Shown: positions 1 to 9,613 of the stretch, in pieces
How positions within the stretch are numbered: position 1 is the first letter of the stretch
Layout of the letters: each line of letters starts with the position of its first letter
Assembly: GCF_037031285.1 (NCBI RefSeq)
Contig: NZ_JAYEZO010000001.1
Coordinates: 372,001 to 436,000, forward strand
Length of the DNA: 64,000 nucleotides
From: Halobellus sp. LT62
GTDB taxonomy: Archaea > Halobacteriota > Halobacteria > Halobacteriales > Haloferacaceae
Direction: 5' to 3'
The notes under the pieces: generated by a model
The model's database searches: none
Told to the model about the DNA's origin: nothing
The model's input: the letters and a program-made list of their open reading frames with translations, nothing else
Translations under genes and position numbers: made by a program

Positions 1-2
1 TC

Positions 3-512
3 ATCCTCACCGTCGATCCGTTCGCCGGACCGATACTCGAAGGGGCGAACGGCGAGACCACTGTCGACGCCGCGTGGGCGCTCGCGGGCGACATCGGACG
101 GTCGATCGCCGCGCTGTCGCTACCGGTCATCCTCGGCGCGCTGTTTCCCGACGTCGACACCGCGTTCGGCCGCCACCGAAAGACGCTGCACAACCTCCCG
201 GTGCTGGGCATCTTCCTCGCGTTCCCGTACCTCTTTGGCAACCTCCAGTTCGTCTGGATCGGCGTCGCGACGCACTACGTCCTCGACATCGTGGGATCGA
301 AGCGCGGTATCGCGCTCTGGTATCCGTTCTCCGCGACGGAGTACGGCTTCCCGACCGGCGTCGCGACGTCGAGCAAGTGGGCGATGCGGGCCACCGTGCT
401 CGTCACGCTGATCGAACTCGGTATCCTCTTCGTCGTTCACAACTACCTCATCGCGCTCAATACGCCGGTCTCGGAGGCGACGAATCTCCTCGCGGCGTTC
501 GCCGGAATCTGA
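3..512 (+). CDS. Membrane-bound metal-dependent hydrolase, YdjM/DUF457-like (5' truncated)
   Basis: The reading frame is open from the window edge to TGA at 510-512, so the start lies outside. The visible 169 residues show the family layout: a hydrophobic segment, then PDVD, then HRKTLHN, then a long hydrophobic stretch ending in THYVLD, and a last membrane helix. The Asp/His residues match the pattern of YdjM-like inner-membrane hydrolases of unknown substrate. The assignment is by motif only. It stands alone, with the next gene on the opposite strand. Confidence 0.7.
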   Translation: MLTVDPFAGPILEGANGETTVDAAWALAGDIGRSIAALSLPVILGALFPDVDTAFGRHRKTLHNLPVLGIFLAFPYLFGNLQFVWIGVATHYVLDIVGSKRGIALWYPFSATEYGFPTGVATSSKWAMRATVLVTLIELGILFVVHNYLIALNTPVSEATNLLAAFAGI

Positions 513-573
513 TCGCGGCCGATGCGTTCGCTGCGGATCGCTCTCACGTCCCAGCGACCGGCTCTCGCCGCCC

Positions 574-1491
574 TCAGTACACGCTGACGTCGTCGAAGCG
601 TCCGCCGTAGGCGACGTGGCTCGGATGGGTCGGCTCCGTTCCGGAGAGGAACATCCGATCGAGCTTGCTCCACGAGTTCTCGTAGCCGAGGTGTGCGAAC
701 TCCGCAAGCCCGCGGGCCGCGTGCCACGGACCGTTCCGCCGATACACCGTCCGCGGCGCGCCATCGCGCAGCGCCTCGACGAGATCGAGCTCGGAGTCGA
801 TCTCGCGCTCGAACGTCGTCCACACCTCCCCGACGCTCCCGTGCAGATGTGCGTACGACGAGCCGAACCCGGGGCGATCGACGTCGTGCGCGATCCGTCG
901 CGCGCGGCGGTTCTGCCACTCGAACAGCTTCAGGTTGTGCGTCTCGACCGCGTGGATTCGCTCTCGGTGTGCTCGGATCTCCTCGGCGTCGAGGCTCACG
1001 TTGAGAAACAGCGGGTGCGGTACGAGCACGGCCGCGCCCTGCCGTCGGAAGGCGTCGAACGCGCCGTCGAGAGAGATGAAATCCGGAATCGGTTCGGCGA
1101 GTCCGACTGCGAGGAGGTGCCGCCGGTCGCGCCACGTCCCGGCGAACACTTCGCGAGCGGGAACGACGAGCAGGTCGTCGTCCGAGAAGCGCTCCGCACG
1201 GGCACGGAGTTCGGGAAGTCGCGTGAAATGCGGAGCGTAGACGAGTACGTCGAGGCCGCAAGCCTTCGCGCGGGCGACGACACGCTCGTTCAGGATCTTG
1301 ACGTGGAGGTCGACACGGGTTCCGTCGGTCGGCTCGCCCGTCCGCGTCGAAGCGTCCCCCGTCTGCGGCGACGTCACCGCCTCCGTCCGCGTCGAAGCGT
1401 CCCCCGACTCCCCCGCGGTCGAGTCTGCGTCGGCTGCTGAGTCCGGCCCGGACGCACCCGTATCGGTCACGTCCCCGGATTTTCGGTGCAT
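574..1491 (-). CDS. PHP-domain metal-dependent phosphoesterase family protein
   Basis: 305 residues. After an acidic, low-complexity N-terminus of about 58 residues comes a PHP-like core (VDLHVKI, YAPHF, VVPAREVF, then VLVPHPLF) and a C-terminal PHP-associated part (GFGSSYAHLHGSVG). The first metal motif reads DLHV rather than the usual HxH, so one ligand may be missing. The N-terminus holds an in-frame duplication: DASTRT recurs 15 residues apart, from a 23-nt direct repeat at 1339-1361 and 1384-1406. The true start could be further downstream than the ATG at 1491. Substrate unknown. Confidence 0.7.
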   Translation of the reverse strand: MHRKSGDVTDTGASGPDSAADADSTAGESGDASTRTEAVTSPQTGDASTRTGEPTDGTRVDLHVKILNERVVARAKACGLDVLVYAPHFTRLPELRARAERFSDDDLLVVPAREVFAGTWRDRRHLLAVGLAEPIPDFISLDGAFDAFRRQGAAVLVPHPLFLNVSLDAEEIRAHRERIHAVETHNLKLFEWQNRRARRIAHDVDRPGFGSSYAHLHGSVGEVWTTFEREIDSELDLVEALRDGAPRTVYRRNGPWHAARGLAEFAHLGYENSWSKLDRMFLSGTEPTHPSHVAYGGRFDDVSVY

Positions 1492-1559
1492 TCTGTTAGT
1501 GATTTCTATTTGCCGTCGGCTGCGGAACGGTTTTGTCGCCGGTGGTCGTGGCCTTCGGT

Positions 1560-1862
1560 ATGTCCCTGTGGAAGTGCGGCATCGGCGGCTGCTCGGAGCG
1601 GTTCGAGGACGTCGAATCCGCGATCATCCACCAGACGGTCGAACACAACCGTCACGAGTGCACGGTCTGCGGCAGCATCGTCCCCGACGGCTACTTCGCG
1701 ATCCGACACGCCTTCGAGGAGCACTCTCGGGCCGAATACGTCCGCGCTTACGACGCCGACTCGACGGCCGTTCGCGTCCGCGAGGACATCAAAGCCGCCA
1801 TCGAGGACGAGGCCGACCTCAGAGCCGTCGTCGAAGAGCTCAAGCGCCGGGACGCGCTGTAG
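1560..1862 (+). CDS. Small double zinc-finger protein (C2H2-like)
   Basis: 100 residues starting MSLWKCGIGGC; the ATG at 1560 is preferred over a longer in-frame start at 1533 because the conserved part begins here. Two finger-like units are visible: C-x4-C followed by paired His, then CTVCG followed by H and H (RHAFEEH). The C-terminal 40 residues are charged and probably helical. Such proteins are common in haloarchaea and presumed to bind nucleic acid or protein; the function is not known. Confidence 0.7.
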   Translation: MSLWKCGIGGCSERFEDVESAIIHQTVEHNRHECTVCGSIVPDGYFAIRHAFEEHSRAEYVRAYDADSTAVRVREDIKAAIEDEADLRAVVEELKRRDAL

Positions 1863-1997
1863 CGTCGTCGCTGCCGACTCGCCGTCGTCACTGTCGAGGC
1901 CGACTTCTGGCTCCTTCTCGACGGTCCGCTGCCGACGTCGCTGCGAGTGACGAGGTCGTGTGACCACCGGAACGGAAAAGCGGCCTGTTCGATCGGT

Positions 1998-2459
1998 CTA
2001 TCGCTCGTCGCTGTCGAGGACGCGGATCTGGTCGCCGCGGACGGTGACCGGAATCGGGACGGTCGCCTCGTACAGTTCGACGGTGACCTGATCTTTCGTC
2101 TCGTCGATCCGCTGGACGCGAGCCTTCTCGCCCTTGAACGGTCCGGCGATCAGTTCGACGATGTCGCCCTCGGCGATGCCCTCAACGTCGGGCGTCGGCG
2201 AGAGGAAGTGCTCGACCTCCGCCATCGAGGACTTCCCGGCGTCGCCGCCGGTCTTGACGAGTCCGCGAGCGTGCGGAATCTCTTCGAGGGCCCGCGTGAT
2301 CACCGCGTCGTTGTCGGCCTCGACCATCACGTAGCTCGTGAGCGAATCGGGTGCCAACACGGCGTGGATCTCGGGCTCCTCGCGGTTCGCGATCATATCC
2401 GCGACGGTCCGCTCTTGGCTCGCGGTCGTCTTCACCGAGAAGATCGGCACCTCAGACAC
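1998..2459 (-). CDS. spt5: Transcription elongation factor Spt5 (NusG homologue)
   Basis: About 150 residues: an NGN domain ([16 protein letters not shown] at the N-terminus) followed by a KOW domain ([18 protein letters not shown] around residues 97-115). Binds the RNA polymerase clamp with Spt4 and promotes processivity. Two GTG starts are possible: 2459, overlapping the secE stop, or 2450, which gives the more usual short N-terminus MPIFSVKTT. It is co-directional with secE immediately upstream, the classical archaeal secE-spt5 pair. Confidence 0.93.
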   Translation of the reverse strand: MSEVPIFSVKTTASQERTVADMIANREEPEIHAVLAPDSLTSYVMVEADNDAVITRALEEIPHARGLVKTGGDAGKSSMAEVEHFLSPTPDVEGIAEGDIVELIAGPFKGEKARVQRIDETKDQVTVELYEATVPIPVTVRGDQIRVLDSDER

Positions 2460-2625
2460 CTCCGGGGAGGAAGCTCATTACCGCGTAGATGAGAAAGCCG
2501 AGGAAGCCGACGAGAACGATGCCGGCACCGGCGATGAGGCTGATCTGTGAGAACTCCTCCCACCCGGGGGTGCTCGCCAGCTTCAGCACCCGCACGTAGC
2601 TCGTCAGGTCGTACTTGACGTCCAT
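2452..2625 (-). CDS. secE: Protein translocase subunit SecE (Sec61 gamma)
   Basis: 57 residues starting [20 protein letters not shown], the amphipathic helix of SecE, followed by a single membrane helix ([21 protein letters not shown]). It clamps the SecY channel in the membrane. The ATG at 2625 is chosen because the family begins here; longer frames upstream lack similarity. The stop touches the spt5 start, indicating one transcript. In many haloarchaea ftsZ1 precedes this pair; here four genes lie between secE and ftsZ1 or are read in the other direction. Confidence 0.93.
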   Translation of the reverse strand: MDVKYDLTSYVRVLKLASTPGWEEFSQISLIAGAGIVLVGFLGFLIYAVMSFLPGGV

Positions 2626-2891
2626 TGTTGCGTGGAGATTGTGCGTCCGGCTTTTTCTATCTATTGATGCGCGCCGTCGGACGCCGAACTCCGAAAGCGG
2701 TGTGTGGTGGGTGGAGATCAGTAGTGATTTCTCTATCATCTCGATCGACAGACGCATAGCCGCTGTCGTCGCCGACGGCGAGGCGATCGTTGACGGCGAA
2801 GACGAGGTAATCGCCATCGAGGACGAGCCACCGCGGCGTGCCCGTACGGATCCCAGCAACTACAAGTGGTCCACGGGGGAGGTTGTGACTA

Positions 2892-3497
2892 ATGAGCGAA
2901 GGAAGTGACCCATCGTCGGCAGATTCGTCCCCGGACGAGAGCCGGACGGACGCGGAACCGTCCGAAAGCGCTTCCGAGCGCGACGCGGGACCGGACGATG
3001 GGGTCCCGGAGCGCAACGCGGAATCGCCGCAACCGTCGCCCGCGCTCCCGTTCGTCGGTGCGTTCCTGACCGTCGTAGTCGCCGGACTGCACTTGCTTCA
3101 TCCCAGTCACGGGCTGCTCAAGCTGTTCGTGATACTGAACGCCGATCCCGGGCTGTTGGTCTTCGATCCGCGGTCGTTCGCCTTCGTCGCGTCCGGGATC
3201 GCGCTCCTCGTGGGACTGTCGCTGAGCCGGAACGCGCCGAATCGGCGACCGTACTACCTCGCGGGAATCGCGCTCGCGCTCACGTATCTCGTCGGCTACT
3301 TCGCGTGGCACTTCACAGGTCACGGCGGGTTTCTTCCCGGACGCGAGCCGCTGCTTCACGGTCTCTCGCCGGTCGAGAACGTCGTCAGTCACCTCACGAC
3401 GGACGTGTGGGCGGCGGTGTCGAAGGCCACTGAAATCGCACTGGTCGCCGTCTTGACGGTCCTGTACCGCCGAGAGTCGTCCGAAAGCGATCGGTGA
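2892..3497 (+). CDS. Haloarchaeal membrane protein of unknown function
   Basis: 201 residues. The first 48 are an acidic, Ser/Glu/Asp-rich tail, followed by about four hydrophobic segments (ALPFVGAFLTVVVAGLHLL; FAFVASGIALLVGLSL; YLAGIALALTYLVGYFAW; ATEIALVAVLTVLY). No catalytic motif is recognised. It is read against the surrounding secE/JAMM genes. The preceding 266-bp gap (2626-2891) must hold the secE promoter on one strand and this gene's promoter on the other. Confidence 0.65.
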   Translation: MSEGSDPSSADSSPDESRTDAEPSESASERDAGPDDGVPERNAESPQPSPALPFVGAFLTVVVAGLHLLHPSHGLLKLFVILNADPGLLVFDPRSFAFVASGIALLVGLSLSRNAPNRRPYYLAGIALALTYLVGYFAWHFTGHGGFLPGREPLLHGLSPVENVVSHLTTDVWAAVSKATEIALVAVLTVLYRRESSESDR

Positions 3498-3591
3498 GCG
3501 CCCGGTACGCGGTCGTATCGGTCGCTCTCGGACCCTGTCAGTTACGGGATGTCAGAAAGGCCGTCACAACGATCGATCGGCCCGACGAGTC

Positions 3592-4014
3592 CTACTCGAC
3601 TAACTCGACGGCCTCTCGCTCGAACGCGTCGCCGGCCCAGCGCCACGAGCCGAGGTACGGGTAGCCGTCGAACGCGCAGATCGCATAGGAGTACCCCGGC
3701 CACGCCGCGCGCTCGGCGTCGGTGTCGCTGGGGTGCACTGGACCCGTTGGATGTGTGTGGTAGAAGCCGACGACCTCGCGGCCCGCCGCCTCGATCGATT
3801 CGATGGTTTCGAGCTGTTCTTCGGGATCCATCGCGTACCGGATCTGTGGCGTCTCGGCGACGTTATCGACTTGGTGAGCCTCGCTGACGACGCTTCGCTC
3901 GTCGCCGTACTCGCCCGCGAGGACGCCGCAGATCTCCTCGCTCCCGCCGCCGTAGCCCTGATAGACGATGTCGTCGTAGACCTCGCGCGTCAGGACGAGC
4001 GTCGAATCGGCCAC
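3592..4014 (-). CDS. JAMM/MPN+ metalloprotease, candidate desampylase
   Basis: 140 residues with GTG start at 4014. The JAMM zinc site is complete: acidic residues E26/E27 (SEEICGVLAG), then H86-x-H88-x7-S96-x2-D99 (HTHPTGPVHPSDTD). The length and single-domain form resemble the characterised Haloferax desampylase HvJAMM1, which cleaves SAMP ubiquitin-like modifiers from target proteins. It follows the rhodanese gene by 6 bp and is probably co-transcribed, which fits a shared role in sulfur/ubiquitin-like chemistry; that link is an inference. Confidence 0.85.
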   Translation of the reverse strand: MADSTLVLTREVYDDIVYQGYGGGSEEICGVLAGEYGDERSVVSEAHQVDNVAETPQIRYAMDPEEQLETIESIEAAGREVVGFYHTHPTGPVHPSDTDAERAAWPGYSYAICAFDGYPYLGSWRWAGDAFEREAVELVE

Positions 4015-4020
4015 GTTCGA

Positions 4021-4344
4021 TTACTCCTCGGATTCGAGTTCGTACTCCCACGCGTTGTACCCACCGGCGAGGCTCCGTACCTCGCCCGCGTCCTCGACGC
4101 CCTCGTAACTGCCGATGAGTCGGGCCGCTTGGATCGACGATTGGCCGATCGGGCAGGCGACGACGACCTCGTCGTCCCACTCGATCTCGTCGATGCGGCT
4201 CGGGAGTTCGTGCATCGGAACGTTGATCGCGCCGGGGATGTGTCCCTGGGCGAACTCCGCGGAATTCCGGATGTCGATGACCTGCGGGCCGTCGCCGGAC
4301 GTCTGCCGCTCGTGGAGTTCTTTTGCTGAGATCTCTTGGATCAT
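4021..4344 (-). CDS. Single-domain rhodanese (sulfurtransferase)
   Basis: 107 residues. It shows the rhodanese fold signature (VIDIRNSAEFAQGHIPGAINVP) and a catalytic cysteine C64 in the loop CPIGQSS. The ATG at 4344 (MIQEISAKEL) is chosen over a longer frame to 4446 because the domain begins there. It likely carries persulfide sulfur for cofactor or tRNA thiolation, or for SAMP-linked sulfur transfer. It lies just upstream of the JAMM protease on the same strand. Confidence 0.88.
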   Translation of the reverse strand: MIQEISAKELHERQTSGDGPQVIDIRNSAEFAQGHIPGAINVPMHELPSRIDEIEWDDEVVVACPIGQSSIQAARLIGSYEGVEDAGEVRSLAGGYNAWEYELESEE

Positions 4345-4473
4345 CGGTAATAGACGTGCGTAGACTACGAATGTGAATACCTGTTTCGAACCTCGCAGTC
4401 CTCTCCGTCTCTCTGACTCCGCCGTCGGGAGCGGCGTGCTCGACAAATCGATACGGCCCCCGAGACCGATTGC

Positions 4474-5637
4474 CTACTCGACGTAGTCGATCCCGGAACC
4501 TTGGCCCTGCCCCTGCGGCGACGCTTGGGGCTGCGGTTCCGGCTGGGACTCCTCTTCGCTACGGCCGTAGATCTGCGGCGACTCGACGCCGGTGACGACG
4601 ATCATCGTCCGCATCGTGCCGTCCAGTTCCTCGTCGACGGAGGTCCCCCAGATGATTCGGGCGTCGGGGTCGATCCGGTCGTAGATCTCCTCGACGACGC
4701 CCTCGGCCTCCTCGATGCTCATATCCGAGCCGCCGGTGACGTTCACCAGCGCGGAGTTCGCGCCCGAAATGTCGACGTCCAAGAGCGGCGAGCGGAGCGC
4801 GCTCTTGACGGAATCTTGCGCTTTCGATTCGGAATCGGACTCCCCGAGGCCGATCATCGCGACGCCGCCGCGCTCCATCACCGTCTTCACGTCGGCGAAG
4901 TCGAGGTTGACGAGGCCGGGCTTGGTGATCAGTTCGGTGATGCCCTTCACCGAGCGCATCAGCACCTCATCAGAGACCTTGAACGCCTGTCGGACGGGGA
5001 GCTTACCGACCGCGTCGAGCAGCCGGTCGTTCGGGACGACGATGACGGTGTCGGCGACGTCGCGGAGGCGCTCCAGTCCCGCCTCGGCGTTGGTGCGGCG
5101 CACCTCGCCTTCGGCCGTGAACGGCGTCGTGACGATCGCGATGGTGAGTGCGCCCGACTCGCGGGCGGCCTTCGCGACGACCGGCGCGGAGCCGGTGCCG
5201 GTGCCACCGCCGAGTCCGGCCGTGACGAACACCATGTCCGAGCCGTCGATCGCGTCGTAGATCTCCTCTTGGGACTCCAGCGCCGCTTCCTCGCCCACCT
5301 GCGGGAGCGATCCCGCGCCGCGGCCCTGCGTCTTCTGTTCGCCCATCAGGATCTTCGTGTCCGCCTCGATCTCAACGAGGTGTTGGACGTCGGTGTTGGC
5401 GGCGACGAGCGACGCGCCCTCGATGCCCTCTTGGTGCATTCGGTTGACGGTGTTGCCGCCGGCCCCGCCGCAGCCGACGACGGTGATGTCCGTCTGTAAG
5501 TCAACGAGGACTTCCTGCAGTTCCTCGTCGGTCATCGTTCCGGTCCGGGGCATCTCCCCGCCGGTGGGTCCGTCGACGGTGTTCCCATCCCCCGTCTCCT
5601 CGGCCTCGTCAATCGCATCGTCGACGATGGAGTCCAT
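4474..5637 (-). CDS. ftsZ1: Cell-division GTPase FtsZ1
   Basis: 387 residues. The GTP site is intact: [12 protein letters not shown] (about residues 55-66), the tubulin signature GGGTGTGS (143-150) and the T7 catalytic loop with N244, D246 and D249. The C-terminus is a flexible Gln/Pro/Ser stretch ending GIDYVE, the type of tail peptide seen in haloarchaeal FtsZ1, which positions the division ring with SepF and FtsZ2. The acidic 40-residue N-terminal extension is also usual. Location near secE-spt5 matches other haloarchaea. Confidence 0.95.
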   Translation of the reverse strand: MDSIVDDAIDEAEETGDGNTVDGPTGGEMPRTGTMTDEELQEVLVDLQTDITVVGCGGAGGNTVNRMHQEGIEGASLVAANTDVQHLVEIEADTKILMGEQKTQGRGAGSLPQVGEEAALESQEEIYDAIDGSDMVFVTAGLGGGTGTGSAPVVAKAARESGALTIAIVTTPFTAEGEVRRTNAEAGLERLRDVADTVIVVPNDRLLDAVGKLPVRQAFKVSDEVLMRSVKGITELITKPGLVNLDFADVKTVMERGGVAMIGLGESDSESKAQDSVKSALRSPLLDVDISGANSALVNVTGGSDMSIEEAEGVVEEIYDRIDPDARIIWGTSVDEELDGTMRTMIVVTGVESPQIYGRSEEESQPEPQPQASPQGQGQGSGIDYVE

Positions 5638-5727
5638 AGTATGGGCGTTCTTTCCGAATACAGCCTAATGATCTTTCCCCCTTCCGTCCGACGCCCGTCT
5701 GACGCTGAGGCGGGTCTTCGCGGCGGT

Positions 5728-7203
5728 TCACGGGAGATCGGCGCGCGCGTCCGGCCGCTCGGTGGGGAACGTCACGCGCTCCGTCGTCGTGACCTCCTCG
5801 GGCGTCACCTCGACGCCGTCGACCTCGACCGCTTCGCCGGCGGATAACCGACCGAACGCGGGGCCCTCGGGCACGCCGGCCTCGGCCGCCGCGTTCGGGT
5901 CGAACGTCTCGCGCGTCGCGATCACGCGCTCGTCGCCGACGCGGACCTCGTCGTACTTCGACTCTAAGATCTGAGCGACGTCGTCGACGACGTCGTCGAG
6001 GACGGCTCGGTCGGCGACCGCCGCCCCCCCGCGGGGTTTCGTCCCGCCCTCTCGCGTCTCGAAGGCGACGACCTGCGACTCGACGGCCTCGAACGCCGCG
6101 TCGCGGTCGATCCCGGACGCCTCCGCCAGCAGGTCGTCCGGGAGCGGGACGATTTCGTAGCCGTCGCGGTCGTCGTCGGAGTCTCTCTCCGCCCCCGCGC
6201 CGAACCGAAGCCCTTCCTCGACCGTCGTGAGATCGGATTCCAGCGCGTCGACGAGGGCCAGACCGACACCCGACGTCGTGCGGAGCCACGTCTCGTCGAC
6301 GACGCGATAGCCCAGATCCTCGACGACGGCTTTCACCGCGGGGTCGTCGTCGACGACGAGCGCCCGCCTCGCCATCGACCGCTCGAAGGCGCTGTCGATG
6401 ATGTCGGCGTTCGCCGCCGGCGAGCCCATCGACTGCAGGACCCAGTCGCTCGCGACGTGGCCGACCGCCCAGTCGGTCTCGCGAATGATGCGCTCGAACT
6501 GCGGCGCGTAGTGGCCGCCACCGAAGCCGACGACGTGCCGGCAGCCGCGCGTGGCGGCCGACCCGTCGGCCTCGGTGGTCGTCGCCGACGCGTCGGATTC
6601 GGCGATCGACGCCGGGGCGTCGTCGGCGACATCGGCACGCGCGTCGGCAGCGACGCCCGAGAGTTCGAGGACAGCGCGGGCGACCGCTCGGGCCCCCTCG
6701 GGGTCGTCCCACTCGGCCTCGCTGCTCCCGAGTTCGACGAACAGCGACGGCGCGCCCGCGTCGCTCGGGCCGTGGTGCGTGCCCTCGATGCCGACCTCGT
6801 AGCCCTCGGGCGCGTGGCGGTCGAACGCCTCGACGACGGCGCGCTGGACGTTCGGACACGCCCGGGAGAGTTCGCCCGGTTCGCCGCCGAACTCCGCGGG
6901 CCCGAAGTTGCCGGTGAAGTGCGCCGTCAGCAGCGGGCCGGTGTCGCCGGCGTGCCGCGAGAGGAAGGCGACGAACTCCGGCGCTTCGGAGAACGCGTCG
7001 GCGACGCCGTCGAGTTCGAGGTGCCACTCGTCGAACTCCCGAAGCTCGAAGTCGCCGTGGCGGTAGTACGTCCCGCCGCCGTCGGCGTCGCTTCTCTCGG
7101 GGTCCTCGTGGGACTCCCATTCTGCGAGCGAGCGTAGTTCCTCGCCGATGGCGACCGACGCCGAGTCCGCGCGGCTGACGACCAGTCCGATCACGCTGTT
7201 CAC
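5728..7203 (-). CDS. dtdA: D-aminoacyl-tRNA deacylase, archaeal/plant (DTD2, GEK1) type
   Basis: 491 residues, GTG start at 7203. The deacylase part shows HFTGNFG (about residues 95-101), the GTHHGP motif (about 147-152) and FGGGHYAPQFERI further on, all characteristic of this family, which frees tRNA from D-amino acids. The last 200 residues (VVDDDPAVKAVVEDLGY onwards) form a haloarchaeal extension of unknown role. A CaCA exchanger gene lies 91 bp upstream on the same strand. Confidence 0.88.
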   Translation of the reverse strand: MNSVIGLVVSRADSASVAIGEELRSLAEWESHEDPERSDADGGGTYYRHGDFELREFDEWHLELDGVADAFSEAPEFVAFLSRHAGDTGPLLTAHFTGNFGPAEFGGEPGELSRACPNVQRAVVEAFDRHAPEGYEVGIEGTHHGPSDAGAPSLFVELGSSEAEWDDPEGARAVARAVLELSGVAADARADVADDAPASIAESDASATTTEADGSAATRGCRHVVGFGGGHYAPQFERIIRETDWAVGHVASDWVLQSMGSPAANADIIDSAFERSMARRALVVDDDPAVKAVVEDLGYRVVDETWLRTTSGVGLALVDALESDLTTVEEGLRFGAGAERDSDDDRDGYEIVPLPDDLLAEASGIDRDAAFEAVESQVVAFETREGGTKPRGGAAVADRAVLDDVVDDVAQILESKYDEVRVGDERVIATRETFDPNAAAEAGVPEGPAFGRLSAGEAVEVDGVEVTPEEVTTTERVTFPTERPDARADLP

Positions 7204-7294
7204 GCCCGGGTGTGGTCGCCTCTCGGTATAAAAGGTCTCGGAGCCGATCGTGCGGGACTCCCGATCGGGCCGAACCGTCAGATCGTCGGCCCGT

Positions 7295-8617
7295 TCAGTC
7301 TGCGCGATCGGGCTCTGAGATGGGCGTCCCGCGGATGTTGGCGACGGTGAGCCGCGCGAGCCGCCGGAGGTCGCTTTGACGCGTCGCGAGCAGCCCCGCG
7401 CCGAGGAGCAGATAGACGGCGGAGTACGTGAGAAGCAGGTCGATCGAGTACTGTTCGGCGAGCGCCGCCGGGTACGTCCGGATGAGGGCGAACTCGATCG
7501 CGACCTGCGAGACGAAGAGGACGAGCAGCGTGACGGCCTCGCCGACGCTGATTCGGAAGTTCACGAGAATCGCGATCGCGAAGAAGCTCTGGGCGGCGGT
7601 GAGCCAGATTTCGGCGGCCTGCTTGAAGTCGAACGGGAGGACGCCGTATCTGCCCAGCGCGATGCTGTAGACGACCGAGAGCGTCCCGATCAACAGCGTC
7701 CACTGGTTCAGTTTCGAGGAGATGAGCGCGTTGAACGCGGCGGTCGAGCGAGCCTTGTTCACGAGGTACGCGGTCACGATGAGTTCGGGGCTTTCGGAGG
7801 CCAACGGCGCGATCCATTGGATCATAAAGAACTCGGGGATGCCGAACCGGAGCCCCAGCGACTCCAGCCCGTGCGCGAACGGCTCGACCGCCGTGAAGAT
7901 CAGAAAGCCCGAGTAGACGAAAAGCGTCAGCACGATCGGCACGCGGACCGACCGGGCTTTCGCTTGGAAGTACCGGGGCACGCCGATCTGGTCGTCGTGG
8001 TCCTCGACGTCGCCGCGGATGATGATAGCGATGTAGGTGACGTAGAGGCCGACGAGTACGATGGTATCGATGGCGTCGATACCGCTGTTGAGCGGGACGA
8101 AGAAGGCGAAGACGGTCGCGAGAAACAGAAACAGGATTTCCGTGGAGATGCTCGGATCGAGCTTCACCGCGTCGCGGAAGCGACCCTCGCGGTTGACGAC
8201 GCTCGTGTCTGCTCGCGATCCCGACGTCGCCTTGTAGATCGAAAACAGCGCGATGCCGGACCAGCCGAGGCCGATGAGGATGCGGTTCGCCCCCGTCATA
8301 TTCGCCACGGCGAGATTCGCCTTCGAGGGATCGGTCGCCGCCTGCCACGCGTACAGCGCGTCGACGGCGTACTCGGGGGCGACCGCGAGCACCGCGAGGA
8401 CCGCGATGGCGAAGGCCCGCGGGACGTCCTTTTCGGCGGTCTCCGCACCCCACGCGAGGAGGAACGATGCGCCGAGTACCGCGAGTCCGGCGATGCCCAC
8501 GACGGTCAGCACCCCAAAGCCGTCGGACAGTCCCGTCGCCCACGAGACGACCCACGGAACCGTCAGGAGGAGCGCTCCGCCCGCGGCGGTGAGCGGGTGG
8601 CGCAAGCGCGAAGTCAT
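7295..8617 (-). CDS. Sodium/calcium exchanger (CaCA superfamily) membrane protein
   Basis: 440 residues with about 10-11 hydrophobic segments. The two inverted alpha repeats are recognisable: [20 protein letters not shown] near the N-terminus and [20 protein letters not shown] in the middle, each with the acidic residue that coordinates the cation. The ATG at 8617 is selected because the first membrane segment starts a few residues later; the 40 residues upstream are Arg-rich shadow sequence. Probably exchanges Ca2+ or another cation for Na+ or H+. Confidence 0.82.
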   Translation of the reverse strand: MTSRLRHPLTAAGGALLLTVPWVVSWATGLSDGFGVLTVVGIAGLAVLGASFLLAWGAETAEKDVPRAFAIAVLAVLAVAPEYAVDALYAWQAATDPSKANLAVANMTGANRILIGLGWSGIALFSIYKATSGSRADTSVVNREGRFRDAVKLDPSISTEILFLFLATVFAFFVPLNSGIDAIDTIVLVGLYVTYIAIIIRGDVEDHDDQIGVPRYFQAKARSVRVPIVLTLFVYSGFLIFTAVEPFAHGLESLGLRFGIPEFFMIQWIAPLASESPELIVTAYLVNKARSTAAFNALISSKLNQWTLLIGTLSVVYSIALGRYGVLPFDFKQAAEIWLTAAQSFFAIAILVNFRISVGEAVTLLVLFVSQVAIEFALIRTYPAALAEQYSIDLLLTYSAVYLLLGAGLLATRQSDLRRLARLTVANIRGTPISEPDRAD

Positions 8618-8766
8618 CACCGGAAGTGCTCTCTTCGGCCGCCTATCTCTTGCGGTTCGCAGCGTCGGCGAGGGCAGCCGCCGATCGGCGACGACCGAGC
8701 GATCTCCTCGCGTCCCGACGTCCGCGGAGGCGACCACTTAACTCGGTCGACGGCACAGGCGTCCGT

Positions 8767-9573
8767 ATGCAGGTATTCGGACTCCTCGGCAACCCGGTCG
8801 GCCACTCGCTGTCGCCGCCGATGCACGAGGCCGCCTACGAGGCGCTCGGTCTCGACGCGCGCTACGTCACCTTCGAGCCCGACCGTGACGCCGCGGCCGA
8901 CGCCGTCGACGCCGCGGAGACGCTCGGGATCGCCGGATTGAACGTCACGATCCCGTTCAAACGGGACGTCCTCGACGCGGTCGACCTCGACGATATCGCC
9001 CGGCGCGTCGGAGCCGTGAACACGATCGACTTCTCAACCGAAACGCCCCGCGGCTACAACACCGACGTCGCGGGCGTCGAGCGCGCGTTCGCACACCACG
9101 GCGTCTCGATCGACGGCCGCGACGCCGTCGTCGTCGGCGCGGGGGGGGCCGGACGCGCGGCGGCGTTCGCCCTCGCCGACGCCGGTGCGTCGGTCCACAT
9201 CGCGAACCGGACGGTCGAGCGCGCCGAGTCGCTCGCGGCCGACGTCCCCGGCGCGACCGCGGGCGGACTGGCCACGCTCGACCGGGTCGCCGAGGCCGAA
9301 CTCCTGCTCAACGCCACGAGCGTTGGAATGGAACCGGACGTGGAGGAGACGCCCGTTCCCGCGGAACACCTCCACGCTGATTTGGCCGTCCTCGACGCGG
9401 TCTACTCCCCGATCGAGACTCGACTGCTTCGAGAGGCGGCCGAGGCGGGTGCGGCCACGATCGACGGCGCGTGGATGCTGCTGTTCCAGGGCGTCGAGGC
9501 GTTCGAGATCTGGACCGGTCGTGACGCCCCCGTCGACGCGATGAACGAGGCGCTGCGAGCGGAGTTGGGCTGA
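8767..9573 (+). CDS. aroE: Shikimate dehydrogenase
   Basis: 268 residues, usual length. It reduces 3-dehydroshikimate with NADPH in the aromatic amino-acid pathway. Visible sites: GHSLSPPMH near the N-terminus (substrate serines), K65 in [10 protein letters not shown] (catalytic), N86 and D100, and the nucleotide loop GAGGAGR (124-130). The ATG at 8767 matches the conserved [14 protein letters not shown] start. An AT-rich stretch about 30 bp upstream suggests a nearly leaderless transcript. Confidence 0.95.
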   Translation: MQVFGLLGNPVGHSLSPPMHEAAYEALGLDARYVTFEPDRDAAADAVDAAETLGIAGLNVTIPFKRDVLDAVDLDDIARRVGAVNTIDFSTETPRGYNTDVAGVERAFAHHGVSIDGRDAVVVGAGGAGRAAAFALADAGASVHIANRTVERAESLAADVPGATAGGLATLDRVAEAELLLNATSVGMEPDVEETPVPAEHLHADLAVLDAVYSPIETRLLREAAEAGAATIDGAWMLLFQGVEAFEIWTGRDAPVDAMNEALRAELG

Positions 9574-9613
9574 CGCAACGAGGCGCCTCCCGGCTGTCGT
9601 CGCCGGACGACGC

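Noticed and set aside
4501-5499. Long plus-strand open frame opposite ftsZ1
   Set aside because: It is the antisense shadow of a certain gene in GC-rich DNA; the sequence is Arg/Leu/Asp-biased and matches no family.
7376-8941. 521-codon plus-strand frame over the CaCA exchanger
   Set aside because: Antisense of a clear membrane protein; no motif, biased composition, and it runs on into aroE in another frame.
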